In this document: in pieces, positions 1 through 12,500 of the stretch
Layout: each line of letters begins with the position of its first letter
Numbering within the stretch: position 1 is the first letter of the stretch
From: Daphnia pulex
Taxonomy: Eukaryota; Arthropoda; Branchiopoda; Diplostraca; Daphniidae
Assembly (NCBI RefSeq): GCF_021134715.1
Contig: NC_060022.1
Coordinates: 1,059,001-1,123,000 of the forward strand
Length of the DNA: 64,000 nt
Reading direction: 5' to 3'
Position numbers and translations under genes: made by a program
The notes under the pieces: generated by a model
The model's database searches: none
Told to the model about the DNA's origin: nothing
The model's input: the letters and a program-made list of their open reading frames with translations, nothing else

Positions 1-399
1 AGTAAAAGGTGTGCCTCGTCACTCTGTTGGGTTCTCGGCAGCAACGATAGTTGACCGAATGACTGCTGATACATAAGCCAATTACGTTCGTTCCCTCTGC
101 ATCGCCCCTGCATTTCCAGTGTGATTATTCAGTTTGCACTTGTACGACGACGTGCAGCTAGTCTGCTTGGTCAAGAAAACCAGCCTGTGCAGCGCCGACA
201 GAATTTTCGGCAAAAATTCATCAGTTGAGCTTGGACCGGTTGGACAGCGCATTGACAAATCGAGACCTCTATTTTATCTTCGATAAAGTATTGTACTTAC
301 ACTAAACTGAAATGGTGTTTTTTTTTCCTCTCTAATTTCTCACTTCCTAATAATAAGTTATTTCTTTCACAGCGCATCAAATTTTGATTTCAAACAAAA
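1..399. other. Non-coding stretch upstream of the two-span membrane gene
   Basis: No coding sequence is recognised here. A pyrimidine-rich run ending in a good acceptor (TTTCTTTCACAG, ending at about 372) lies just before the start codon at 400. This suggests that the transcript of the next gene has a 5' untranslated exon farther upstream and an intron in its leader. The upstream exon and promoter could not be placed. Confidence 0.4.
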
Positions 400-865
400 A
401 TGGTGAAACGTCAACCAAGTACCGGAAATTTATTGCCTAATCGGTCAAAACCCTTCGATCATGGAATCACAGCCATCCTCATCATCATTTTCAGTTCTTT
501 TGGCGTGTTTCTTGGAGGAACTATGACAGGATTGGCTTTCGGATACGAAAAAAGAGAAGGATTTACGTCAGTGGTATGTATTCATCTTCAATGTTTAATA
601 CTTCCCCATCCAATTTATTCAACTACCCTTTTTGGCGTAGGCCGAAGGATACAATTTACGATGTGACATTGCCGGGATTATCTTATTGGCTACCGGTGGA
701 ATCGGCCTGCTTGTGGCTCTTGTTCTCGTCTCTGTTTTTGGTGTCTGTTCTGAACCGGAATGGTCTACTTGTGAAATTTCTCCGATAGTACCCAGCGTAT
801 CGCACGGCGTCGAAGTCGTCGTTGATGGAAATAATAGCACATCTGGCGGACGCCGAAACTACTGA
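400..865 (+). CDS. Small two-membrane-span protein, unknown function
   Basis: I do not recognise this protein. Two exons (400-573 and 641-865) join across a 67 bp GT-AG intron into a 132-residue frame. The first ATG after the leader acceptor was taken as the start. Residues about 20-48 form one hydrophobic segment (HGITAILIIIFSSFG followed by a Gly-rich stretch). A second one at about 67-92 includes GIILLATGGIGLLVALVLVS. A short loop with one Cys lies between them. The C-terminal tail carries CSEPEWSTC and a possible N-glycosylation site (NNST). This is the layout of a small integral membrane protein with both ends on the same side. It is convergent with the AREL1-type gene, about 580 bp away. 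It could belong to a TMEM family, but no name is justified. Confidence 0.7.
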
Positions 866-1448
866 AAAATGTGTTCTTGTTACCGTTCAATCGTGACCGT
901 TATCGCAAAAATGCTTGCCTATGTTTAAAAAAAAACATCCCAATAATTTAATTAATTTAATTATACCATCTTATTTCTTACTGCCACCAAATGTAGCGCA
1001 AGAAATGTTAAATTTCGAAATTTAAATAAAATAAATGTGAATGAATATTGGTGGGATGAAAGCGAGCGAATGATTGTCCATTAAACGACAGAAATAAAGT
1101 GAGAACTGGTGTATTGATGACAAATGTACTTCAACAATAACAGTATAGCTATGTATAGTGGGAATGAGCTGCAACTGGGAGGGAGGTGTATGATATTTTA
1201 TAACATCGGTTATTATGATCCTCTTTCAATCGAAATATTGGTAGAAAAAGACTGTTGAGCTAACAACTAAGTACATATGATAAGAATTTGCAGAAAGGTC
1301 CTGTTGGTGAGATTATTAGTTAATATATAAGTACACACACCGCACTGGACAAAATATCTAAACAAAACCGCCGAAACTAGTATTTTCTGTTCGATTGACT
1401 TGGAGAATAAACAAGTACAAAACTTCGTTGCTACTCGTTTTCAATGAG
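866..1448. other. 3' intergenic stretch between convergent genes
   Basis: AT-rich sequence with no open frame of note. It must hold the 3' untranslated regions of the plus-strand gene ending at 865 and of the minus-strand AREL1-type gene ending at 1449. AATAAA-like hexamers on the plus strand occur at about 1026 (AAATAAAATAAATG), where they would serve the upstream gene. No clear minus-strand signal was seen. Confidence 0.4.
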
Positions 1449-4400
1449 TTAAACTAAACCGAATCCTTCGCTGCCTTCATTTATAGCTATCAACAAGGCC
1501 TTTTCAAATTGTTCGTAGTTTTCGTAGTCAGGCAGACATAACTGATTGAAACTGAATGATTCAAACAAGAAAACGTTAAGACTCAACGTCAGTTTTAAAC
1601 TAATAAAATATTACCAAGTATGTGCGGTGGGAAGGGTGCCAAAGCACGGAGAAGCCGCGATTTGAAGTTTGGGTTGAAGTTCACTCAATCCCCCGGGTGG
1701 TAGCTGCGACGATCCAGTGGTGAACTGGAGTAGGCGAGACATTTCTTCTGATCCGAAATTTGTGACGGCTGTCCAAAACCAAGATAATACTTTCTGGAAT
1801 TCCGGAGAAGAACCAATGGCAGCATGGTGCGCCTTCATCTCGGCAACGCTATAATCGCTTGTGCCGCAAACGAGCAGCTGATATGAAGCAATCATCAGCA
1901 ACTAATTTAATTTTGTAAGACTATCTGACATTACCTCGAGTTCGTTTTCGTCAAAGATGCTAAGAAGATTATCGGGGACCAATTCACCTAATCCACGGAT
2001 AAACGCATCGACTTGATCTCTGACGGAGTTTACTAACCGATGCTGGGCTAAAGCATCTAGATATCGGTATTTGTTGACGTTGTCAACTGCTATCCGAGTT
2101 CCGGCTGGGATCAATTCCACAGTCTAAGAAGACATAAATTGTTAATCAGAAGTAAAACGAAGATTACAAAATCAAAAGCGTACCCGAAATAGTTTTCCTT
2201 GTTCGTCGTATTCATCTTCTGTGAACGTCAGTTCCATATCCGAAACGTCGTTCTCTTCAATGTATTTGATTTTCGATAGAAATAGTGGAGGATCGTCGTG
2301 TTCAAAGTACTTGTAATTAATACGAAGTCCTATCAACTGGGCGAGAAACGATCGAGTGAAACGCGCTTTTATCAACTGCCGGTAAGTGGCTCCCTATTAA
2401 CAATGTTTGATAACATTCAACTTTCAAGATAATTCAAATATTTGAAGTTATTTTACCAGTGAAGACTCGTAGAGACATTTACCGACCAATTTACCGGCAA
2501 ATTCATAGTGTTTTAGCTTACAAGATGCAGGCATCTTGGGATTTGGATGGACTAACGCCTGGCCGTCCTCAGAGAAACTGGTAAACAAACCACTGTGTCT
2601 CCGGTCGAAAATGGCAACGCAAAGTAACTCGATCCATTCACGACGCAATCCTCCCCAATCAAGGCCTAAATTCAAATGCGAATTGTGAAGTAAAGCGACA
2701 AAACATTGAATAACTTGTAATCTGTTTACCTTGTTCACCGATAAAACTTATTTCATAATTTCTGCACCAATCGGTGGTACTGAAAGACTTTGTCAATTTC
2801 ATTGACTGCATAGAGGAAAAAATAATGATTATTATAGCGATCCGGGCTAGGATTCAACTTTGAATTGACTACCGATTCCAAGATTTTGTCACGTTCGACG
2901 CGAAGCAATAATTTCTCGTGCGGCTTTTTCTGATGAAATTTTCGAATTTCTTGATAAAAAAATCCTTGCTTGTCGGTAAAAGTTTCCGAGCCACCTGAGA
3001 GCGAAAGAGAAAATTATACAAATTGATTTTTTACTTTTAAAAGTAAAGAAAAATGTACAATACCAATATTTTTTAGTAGATAATGCGCAAAAGATGCGGC
3101 CATAAGGTGCGCTTCTTTGCTGGACAACTCTACGGTGAACTGCGCGCCATCTTCAATAACCAAAACAGGGAATTCCTGTTTATTGGTATTTTTAAGAAAT
3201 GTAACCTAGTAAAAAAATCAGATGATTATAGATTCATTGCCACGTTGAACAGGGAAAATGTTATACTTTGGTTGCTGGACACAAGCGGAAAGTCGCCAAA
3301 CGTTTGGGAATGATTCCAAGAATATATTCTTTCAAGGCGATTTGTTTTGGTGAAATGGAGAAAAACACTTTTTTGTTCTTATTCCACTTCTCTCCATTGA
3401 TCGTCAGCAGTTTTGTTTCGTACGTTGCCGTTCTTGTTACAAGGGCCTTCTCGACTTGAACGGCTTCGCTTCTCGACAGTGCAATCATGTTGAATTCGCC
3501 TTTGTTAATTATGCTATCATCAAGTTTAAGACGAACTCCGTAAATGCCTTCTTCGTTGAATGTTACGTTGATGATGAGTCGGTGCATCAACTCCACCCAA
3601 AGCCACTGAACAAGAGGTCTTACTATGTCGGATGACCCTATTGCATACGCTTCGCAGGAAAATGCATCAAGGGCTTTTTGCTGTCCTGGGGCATCATGGT
3701 TCCATGAACAATAGTTGCCGTATTCATCACGAGGTTCCAGAAGCAACTGATGAGAGATACCAGCCGTACAGACCACCATCGATGTTGGACGAACAAGCGT
3801 AGTTTTGGAAGGATCGGGTGGACCCGGTCGGAAGTATTTGACAAATGGACTGCCCCGGATGGGAATGGACCCCAAATTAATATCAATATGATACTGGCCG
3901 GCTCTGCGAACAGTAAAGGTTGCCTTCACCAAATTCGCTTCGGTTGCCATTGAGCTACCAATTTGTACAGCTGCAGCTATTTTGTTGGCTCCTTGCCTAA
4001 TGTTGATACGGATCGAATCGGCGTCGCTTACTGGATATGGTCTTCTACTCCACCGTTGAAAAAACTGAATTCGAAAGTTATTATTTTAAGCAGTGGAAAA
4101 TGTAGATGAATTGAATCAATGATTACTTGAACAGTAAAGGATACAGTGTTTCCAACCATCAGAGGTTCTTCCCAATGGAAATCGACTTGAGCGTTTTTAG
4201 CTAGTGCCCTGTTTCCACTTAACCAGTGCAAAAAAGTTTGTTTAATATCAGCATCGACGAAAAAGTCAATGATCCCAAGGGAAACAGGGCCGTTTGCAGA
4301 AATTGGACAAAAAGACCGAATCAAGCCACAGCTGATAGCTAGACGACTTATTCCCCAGACAATAAGTAGCAAAACGGCGATTTCTTTCACTAAATTCAAA

Positions 4401-5011
4401 TCAACGATTTTTAATGAGTCAAATTTTGAAAAATTGTGTCTCTAAAATTACCCCATTTCCAAGCTGCCTGTTGAGCTGAGTCAATCAAAAACTTTTCCTT
4501 TAGACCGGGCAACTTGCTTGGATCTAAGGGAAGCGATCGGCGAGCCGATAACCATCTTTGTGCTTCATCTGGACCAAGCAGTGTCTTGATTTTGAGATCT
4601 TCCAAATTATAGACATCTTCTAAATTTTTCACACCTAATTCTGGTAACCTAATAGAAAAGAACAAACAATTTTGCTAATCATACATCTGGTAACTCAAGG
4701 TTACGTCAGGCAACTTGCTTTACCTCCCGGCAAGATCAAGAATTTTTGAATCTTTTAGCCATAAACAGAGTATATTTGTATCTTCGTTACTGGTCCCTTT
4801 GGAAAAGAAAGAAAGAAATTAAGTGTTTGGAAAATTGTTTTAAAGTTAATAGTAATGAAACAGTCCAAAACTTGCCTTTATTTTCAGAGCACTTTTGAAA
4901 TAAGTTATCCAGGGCATTTCTTGGGTTTTTATTTGATCCAAAATAAACTATAACTGCAACTGTGAAAGCCACTAACACCCACCAAGCAATACAGCGACTA
5001 GCGAGCGGCAT
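1449..5011 (-). CDS. AREL1: AREL1-type HECT E3 ubiquitin ligase
   Basis: Complement of 13 exons: 4876-5011, 4724-4796, 4452-4648, 4127-4389, 3267-4064, 3064-3175, 2873-2994, 2730-2805, 2457-2665, 2184-2393, 1935-2123, 1615-1877, 1449-1551. These join to 916 residues; human AREL1 has 823. The N-terminus has a membrane-like segment (WWVLVAFTVAVIVYFG). The middle carries a filamin-type beta repeat (AGQYHIDINLGSIPIRGSPF). The C-terminal third is a HECT domain (LDWGGLRREW, DENELELLVCGTSDY, LPTAHTCFNQLCLP). The active-site cysteine is residue 883, 33 residues from the end, as in the human protein. In the family this cysteine carries ubiquitin as a thioester, and human AREL1 targets IAP antagonists to block apoptosis; that role is inferred here. 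The first intron is GC-AG (AAAG|GCAAGT), and the last intron splits the active Cys codon. It is head to head with the RalGAP-alpha gene. Confidence 0.94.
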
Positions 5012-6571
5012 ATTATTTTCTTATCTAGTTGGGAATTTCAATCAGGATATCAACTTCTTTGACTGTCCATGTTACACCTAACCTTGAACACATTCGTCAT
5101 GCACGACTGTAACGAATTCTCTTTAACATTGGCTACTTTATCAACAAGAGCAGAAGGCACACAGTAAGTTTAAATTATTCTATTTTTTCCTCTTCTCAAA
5201 ATCAAAGATTCAGACATTCAGAAAAGCAAATTGTACATGGAATGACTTGTTTTCGGGAATAATCAAGTAAAATCGCGTAGCCCTATTTTACTCTACCAGA
5301 CGACTACTGCGGATGTTTTTTTTGTTTGTTGTCAAGTGTAGTTCAACAGACAGCCGGTAGGAGAAACCCTCTGGATCAAATAACGGCATGTACAAAACGA
5401 CCGTCTTTTACAATAACTAAAAATTACAAGTAATAACACAATAAGAATTTTTGTCACGTGACAGTTACCCGAATTAAAAATAAATACATTAACTAATTAT
5501 TTAGACGCTATGTCTTAATATGCGTAAGAATTTAGACGTATCAAGTATCCGTGTTTCGTCCGACAAATTTTATTACATTAACGTCGAAAGATAATATAAA
5601 ATTATTTAAGAGTATTTAATTTCATTATCGTTAATGAAATGACGATAAAAATACTCATGCGTATTTCTATGTTTAATCCACCAGCGCCATGCAAAGAACT
5701 AGTCAAGTCAAGGCGCATCGGACACTTTCTCTTAAATTGGCTTCAGCAAATTAAAAACTCAATAAAAATTTTACCTTACGTTTCGTTCGGGACTATTTGT
5801 CCTCCATTTATTTCCGTTAACTTAACGGGAATCTTGCCCAGCGATTGTTGTTTTTTGTATTCGTATATTTTACTTGACGAAACTAACAGACAGAGGTAAC
5901 ATATTTGCTTTAACCTTTAAAATTAACATGAGGAAAAATGTGGAAAAGTCACAAGTTTGTGGCCTCAATCGGGAGCTTGGCGATTACACTTGTCCAAACG
6001 AATTTTAAAATTCTTTAAGGATTAAAAGCGGCTAAGTCGTGTACACTTTACTCAAAGCAACATTGCCGATTACTCCATTGACCATCTTGATTTGTTATGG
6101 GACAAACACGAAACACACAACTCCGACAACTAAAGTTGCGTTTTATACTTTAAGTGTTACTCAATTTTCAAATTCAACAAAAACAAAATTTTCTCTCGGC
6201 AAATCGAATTCGATTACTTTTTTTATTAGTCTGTTGTTGTCCAGCTTTATCGTCAGTAGCAGTCGTGTGTCGTTGTGAACGAATAGTGATGAACTTGGAA
6301 ATGAGAGGTGTGGCTATTTCTTGTCATTAACATCACATTATCCATGTATAATAATTGCAGAGAATTTTATTTTTAGCTTGCTATTAGCTGTCTGGCTGGT
6401 TAAACAATTTGGTTGCTGTCCAGCATGTGCCTGATAATCAAACAAAATGAATAAACTTCTTTTTGTGCCTTGAATGATCAGCAACTGTCATCTGATGGCA
6501 AGAATTCTCTACAGTATTTGGTGCTTGTGTTATTCATGATTCTGGATACATATTGAAGTTTACAAAGGAAG
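5012..6571. other. Shared upstream region of AREL1-type and RalGAP-alpha genes
   Basis: This is 1.56 kb between two divergently transcribed genes. It is AT-rich and contains no convincing coding exon. Both promoters and any untranslated first exons must lie here. No TATA box was singled out with confidence. Confidence 0.45.
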
Positions 6572-9500
6572 ATGTTTAGTAAGAAGGCTAGCATTGATGT
6601 TAAGAAATCTACACAAAAATTCTTGGATGGAAAACGTGACATTCCTACAAGGTTTAGGCATCTAAAAATTGTTTTGGGTGAGTTTCTTTCATTATTTCCA
6701 AACCAAAACTAAATTAACCAACTACATTTTCTTATTAGATCATGCTGAACCTAATGACGCTAAGTCGTTACTTGAGACCTACTACAGTCCAGTTTTCCAC
6801 ATATTTTATGATTCTTTTACCACAACAGAATCAACACTTAAGCAAAAAAGTGCATTCATCATACTCACACACCAAAATCCATTTTCTAACCCCTTTTTTT
6901 TCTAACAGGCCACCGAGTACAAAGAGAGGAGTTGGATGCAGTGCTTGTCTTGCTAGAAAAGATTTTGCTACTTCTTCCTGAACTCCTCCAGAAAAGATGG
7001 CAAAAACATGCCCTTACTCGTTTGTTCAAGCGACTGTTGCATCCTGCCAACAATACAAAGCTCAGGAAAGATTCCATGAAGTAATTATTTGAGTTGAGCT
7101 ATATATTTTGAGTTTGTTAACCATATTTCTATATTTCTACCTAGATTGTTTATTTTGTGGTATCAAATCCTTGGTGAACAAGCAGATAGTGGAATTCACT
7201 CCATGTTTGCTTGTTTAGTTCCAGGATTTCCAAATCAGCCTGCTATCGTTTACCCCAGTACTGGTCTCAGTGAGTTTCTTCATGGTTTTCTTCTCGTTCT
7301 TTAAAGGTTTAAGAAACTGTTTTTCTAATTTGTGTTTTTATTGTTTTATTTTTTTTATTACTGGAAACTCAGATGTTGCTACTCCAACAGAGCTCTTACC
7401 GCTTATTCCACCACAAGCGGGTGAAAAAGGGATTGACGATTCTTGCCGATTCTTTTTGGACTCGTTGATGGAGTTTATGATTACCCAGGTAAACTTTTAT
7501 CTCATCGTTTAACAAGCAGTTTACTGAGAAAACTGTATTTTTTAGGTGATGCGGATCGAATGGAGGGATAAACATTTGGGTCGTCCACAGCGTTGTTTCT
7601 CATTTCTGCTTCAGAAATTTCAAACATTCTTCTTACCACACATATTTCCGGAAATTTCCGAACGTACTAACGTCTATAGACCTGATTTGGGTAAGTCTGC
7701 TGCTTTGATTCCATGTTTCCACTTATCAACTAATATCTTTATAATTGTTCCTCCAGACATCTCAGACCTTCGGCGCCTTGGTCCTAACGACCCTAGCAGC
7801 AATGCCAAACAGCCTTTCATTTGCTGTCGAGTTGTTGTGTTAAAATGGTTAGCGAATCTCACCCATGTCCCCCAATCTACCCATCATCACGATGTCAACT
7901 TTGCAACTTGTGCCGCAGTTCTTCCGCAGCATATTGGGTCCCCTGCTATGGAGTCCTCTTTCTACAGTCAAATATCAGAAAGGGAAGCCCCGACGTACAT
8001 TAGGTATAGATTTCATTTTACGATTGCCGTTCTAATCTTACGAATGCGTGATGAATAAATACGATTTTTTTTAAATCAGCGAACAACACCGTAATGAAGT
8101 AACCGTTGTCCAAGACGTGCTCTTCGGAACCAGAGAGAACGTTAACCTTGTGGTAGAATTGTACCGCCAGGCATTTTTGTTGCCTTTACAGCAATCGCCG
8201 AGTATTCGGAAAATTCTGTCACTGTATCGGGATTGGATACACAGAAAAGTTTGAATTAAAAATTAAATTAAATATTTATGATTTCATTATTTTGACAGTC
8301 GTGATTATGTGTCGTTTTAGGTTGATGCTCCTCCTTTCATGCATGAGCCAATAGAAGATTCGGTTTCACAGCGAAATGCTTCCAGAGAACACACTAATGT
8401 TTATGCTGGAATGCAGGTACATAATTTGATCAAAACTTGGTTTGGGTTATTAGTTTTGTCATTAAACCTTTTCCTTCATGTATTGATGATTTAGAATGTT
8501 TTGCAAATCTTCATCACACAAGTGGCCAGTGTTTTTATGAGTTGGGTACCGCCGGGGTCATTGGTCTTTCTGGAAGAACAGGTTGACATATGTAAACGAG
8601 TTTTGAATATTTATCGCTACATGGTCATGAATTCACCGATGGAACAAAAAACTTGGTATGCATTAACTTAAAATCAAATTAAAATAATTCCATATACATA
8701 TTTTGGTTTTTGTTCTATACAGGGAGCAATTACTGTTAGTGTTGTTGCAAGTCACTTCACAAGTTCTGGGTAACAAAGTACCTGACAAGAAAGAGGATAC
8801 ACTGGGTAACCGTCTAGCCCCCGCTTTGTTCCAGACTCTTATTGTTACTTGGATACGAGCAAATCTTAATGTTGTAATCACGGTGGATCTCTGGGATCAG
8901 TTTGTCCTAACTCTATCAGGATTGACAGTTTGGGAAGAGTTGATTCGAGAATGGGCGGTAAATAGTTTATTGTTTATTGAATTGAGAATTGAAGTTGGTC
9001 TTATTTATGTCGATGTGTTTGTCATTTAGAAAACGATGGATATACTTACTAGAGTTTTGGCCAAGAACCTGTATCATTTGGACTTGAGTGACCTTCCATT
9101 GGATCGATTGAGTGAACAGAAGGCCAAAAAAAGAAGAGCTGGTCGCGTAGAACTGCTGTCTAGTTTAGGTCCGTTCCCGCAGAACATCCAGCCACGCAGC
9201 GGTCAAATCAATACACCAGCCACTACTCCAGTATCTTCGCCAGCCGTGACGAACCTTGATGCAACTGGGCATCATTCCGGCAATTCCAATCCTGCCCAAG
9301 ACGAGACCCGATCAGCTAGTGGTTCTGTGAGATCACGAAATTCTGTCATGACTCCTGGTCACCTCGTTCATCCTCAACGCACTCGACATAGCAGCTCCGG
9401 TGACACCTCGTTAAAAACTACAGAGATGTGGAATATTCCTCGCACTAAGAAAGTGGAACGGAGTCGCAGCGAGGGTAACTTTGCGCGCAAATACCGTATC

Positions 9501-12500
9501 AACGGTCCCAGAAATCAAGCCAAACGCTACGGTCACATCACTGTTCCAAGTAAGGAGATCCATGTTTTAAAAAAAATCGTTAATCAAGTCGGTGATGTTC
9601 TATTTAAAGCGTCGTAATGCCAAGAAATTGATTGCGTTGTAACGGAACATCACCAATAATAAGGTGTTGAAGCTACCGATTTGTTTTCAAGATCTAAAGC
9701 AATTTGGGCCGAGAGCAACCGACAATTTTATAAAGCTATGTCATGACCTTTATTTGATTTCTCTTTTTTTCTTTCCAATTTTAAGCTTTGCCGACTTCGG
9801 TGGAGAACAAAATTACACGTATGCTAACAACCGAGAGTCCATCCACTGCGCAACTTTTGCGACGTCCGCTACAGCCTCGAAAGCAGTTTTTTAGAAAGCG
9901 TTCTCGTTCTATGAATTCTATCAAGCACTTAAAAGGTAGTATCATTCGAAAAAATAACGTTCGTTATTTAGTTTATTTACATGTAAATTTTTTTTTTAGG
10001 ATTGGAGGAGAGTAATCGTTATTCCGATTCTGAAACTGAATCTCGTTCCCCATCACCATCGAGTGGCGTCGAAACAAATTCGTTTAAAGATTCGCCAATG
10101 CAAATTGATGTTATGGGTTTGGATCAGGGATATGGTAAGTTCGTTTTAATTTGTTTTTGACGTAACCATTTATTCTTTTATTTGTTTTCTGTTTGCAATT
10201 AGATGCTGTTGATGGTGATGCTTCGCACAATCGATCTGTTATGTTTGGAGGAAAGGCAAAAGGTTGGCTTCCAGATGTGGCTGTTGTGATGTGGCGTCGG
10301 ATGCTTGGGGCTTTGGGCGATCCAAATGAAGTTCGCAACCCTCAGATCCATGCTGCAATTTTCGATTATTTAGTCGAATTGGGTTCTATATTAATTAAGG
10401 TAAAAAAATAAAATTTTTGTTTTTAATATTCATGTGGTTAAAATAATTCCCCACATCTCACAGATTCGTCAAAATCAAGGAGTTAGCTTGGATAATGTGT
10501 CCACACCACCTCTTCCGGCTTTCGTCCCCCCCATTCTGATTCTTGTTCCATGGTGTCAAAAGGTACCCTAAATGCATTTTTTTAACGCTTTAGTTCAACT
10601 GTTAAATACATACCGATTTATTTGCTACAGGCGTTGGCATTACCTAATTCTTACCACAAAGGGAAAATAATGGCGCTGCGTCTACTTTGCACAGTAGTAG
10701 TCCGGCCCCATGATATTCCCTTACCACGAAATCAACTTTTGCTCTTCTTTCGGGCTATCCATCACGCCCTAGTCGGGCAAGATCAAGTAAATCCAAGCAT
10801 AATTAATAATCCACACTTTATTACATTGCTCATTTGTGGTGTAAACAATTTTTTTTTTTTTCTATTCCACAGGATGCTATCAATACCGTCATCAAATATT
10901 GTGGTGCACGCTTCTTTTCCCTCCAACAACCCGGTTATTCTTTGTTAATGTTAGATTTCCTTCATGCAGCAAATACTATAATATCCAACAATGATCTAAA
11001 AGGAGTAATTTTTCATACAGTTTTCAATGTAGACCTGTTTACTAACATCCGATTTTTTTTAAATTTCAGAGCTCACGAGTGGAGGCTATTTCTGTAGTTG
11101 GATCATTGCTTTTCTTTCCCGAAAGTCTTCCTAATTCGCCTGTACTTCAGCCAGTACCCAACGAGTACAACCTTATCAACTGTAACGACATCAAAGTATA
11201 AAATTGTCTTAAATTCGAAAAAAGCAATTTCCCGTTTATTTGCAATTGTTCGTTTTTTCGCTTACAGGAACATATCGTGGCCTTGGTATTAAAATCGGCC
11301 AAACGTGAAGCCACCAGTGTTGGCCGTTGCGTTGCCATTTCCAGTCTGGCCGTTTATGTTTACTGCCAATTGGCTCACGGCACAAAGCACTCTAAAGTCA
11401 AGGAAGCTATTGCCGTCCTTTTGGCTGTGCTCAAGGTAATTCAATTCTCGTGTCCATTTTTAACGTTCGTTCACCGTTGTAGTGCTTTATTTACACGGGA
11501 GTTTAAAATATGGGGCGAGTCAATGTTTCACACTGCCTTCGTTTTGTTTGTTCATTTTGGCTTGCTTTCTGCTACACACATTAATGCTTGACTTATTGTG
11601 TTTGTCTTCTTGTGGCTTTGATTGATGACTTTTTTGTTTTGTATCTTTGCGCGCGTGTGTGTTTGTGTATTTGTCGGTCGCCGTACATGCGCAGCAGTGC
11701 ATTCCCACCACCCAACCAAAGTCCTCCTCAAATTCGGAGGTTCGTTAATTTTTTCACACATAAGCCATCACTTAATTTTTATTTACGTTGTTTTTATTAA
11801 TTATTTTAACATCAAATAATCTCGTCGAAATAATTTTGCAAATTTATTTCACTTGTGCTTGCCTTTGTGCTATTGTAAACGTAGTTTAATAGTGTAGCGT
11901 GTGTTGGTGTTTTCACGTAACTTTTTACGATTTACAATGCGACAGCTAATGTTAGTTGTGTGCTATTAACGTTTCTCAACTAAGATTTACCAATGTTTTA
12001 ATAACCCAATTTTGTGAATTGGATTTTTTTTTAAATCCTAGACCTTTGTTTTAGTGTTAAATATTAATTTTCTGTTTTTGGATAGTTCAAAAACCGTCTA
12101 ATTGGACAAGTGGCGTGTGATATGCTCCTTCTCCTTTGCGACCACGCGGATTACCTTCTCGAACACTATCCAGACGTTCCCCAAGCAATAGTTGAAGTAA
12201 CATAAATTCATCTTTTCGTTCGACTGAAATTAATTTTTTGTTTCTCAAAAGGACTTGTCTCATACGCTTTCGGCTCTGACATCGAATCACGGCTGCAACG
12301 ATCAAACGAAACGTTTGCTCCTGTCGTTGTCCATCTGCCTGGGAGAATGGTGCATGCGGGTGCCATACGAAGTTCTGTTGAAGCCCTTGGCTCAAGCAAA
12401 ATCACCACCTCTGTTAGAAACTGTTTTCCGCGTTCTGAAATCAGTAGCTACTGGAAGTAACATTGGCGGAACAGGACATGTGGCAGGGAGTCGACCATTA

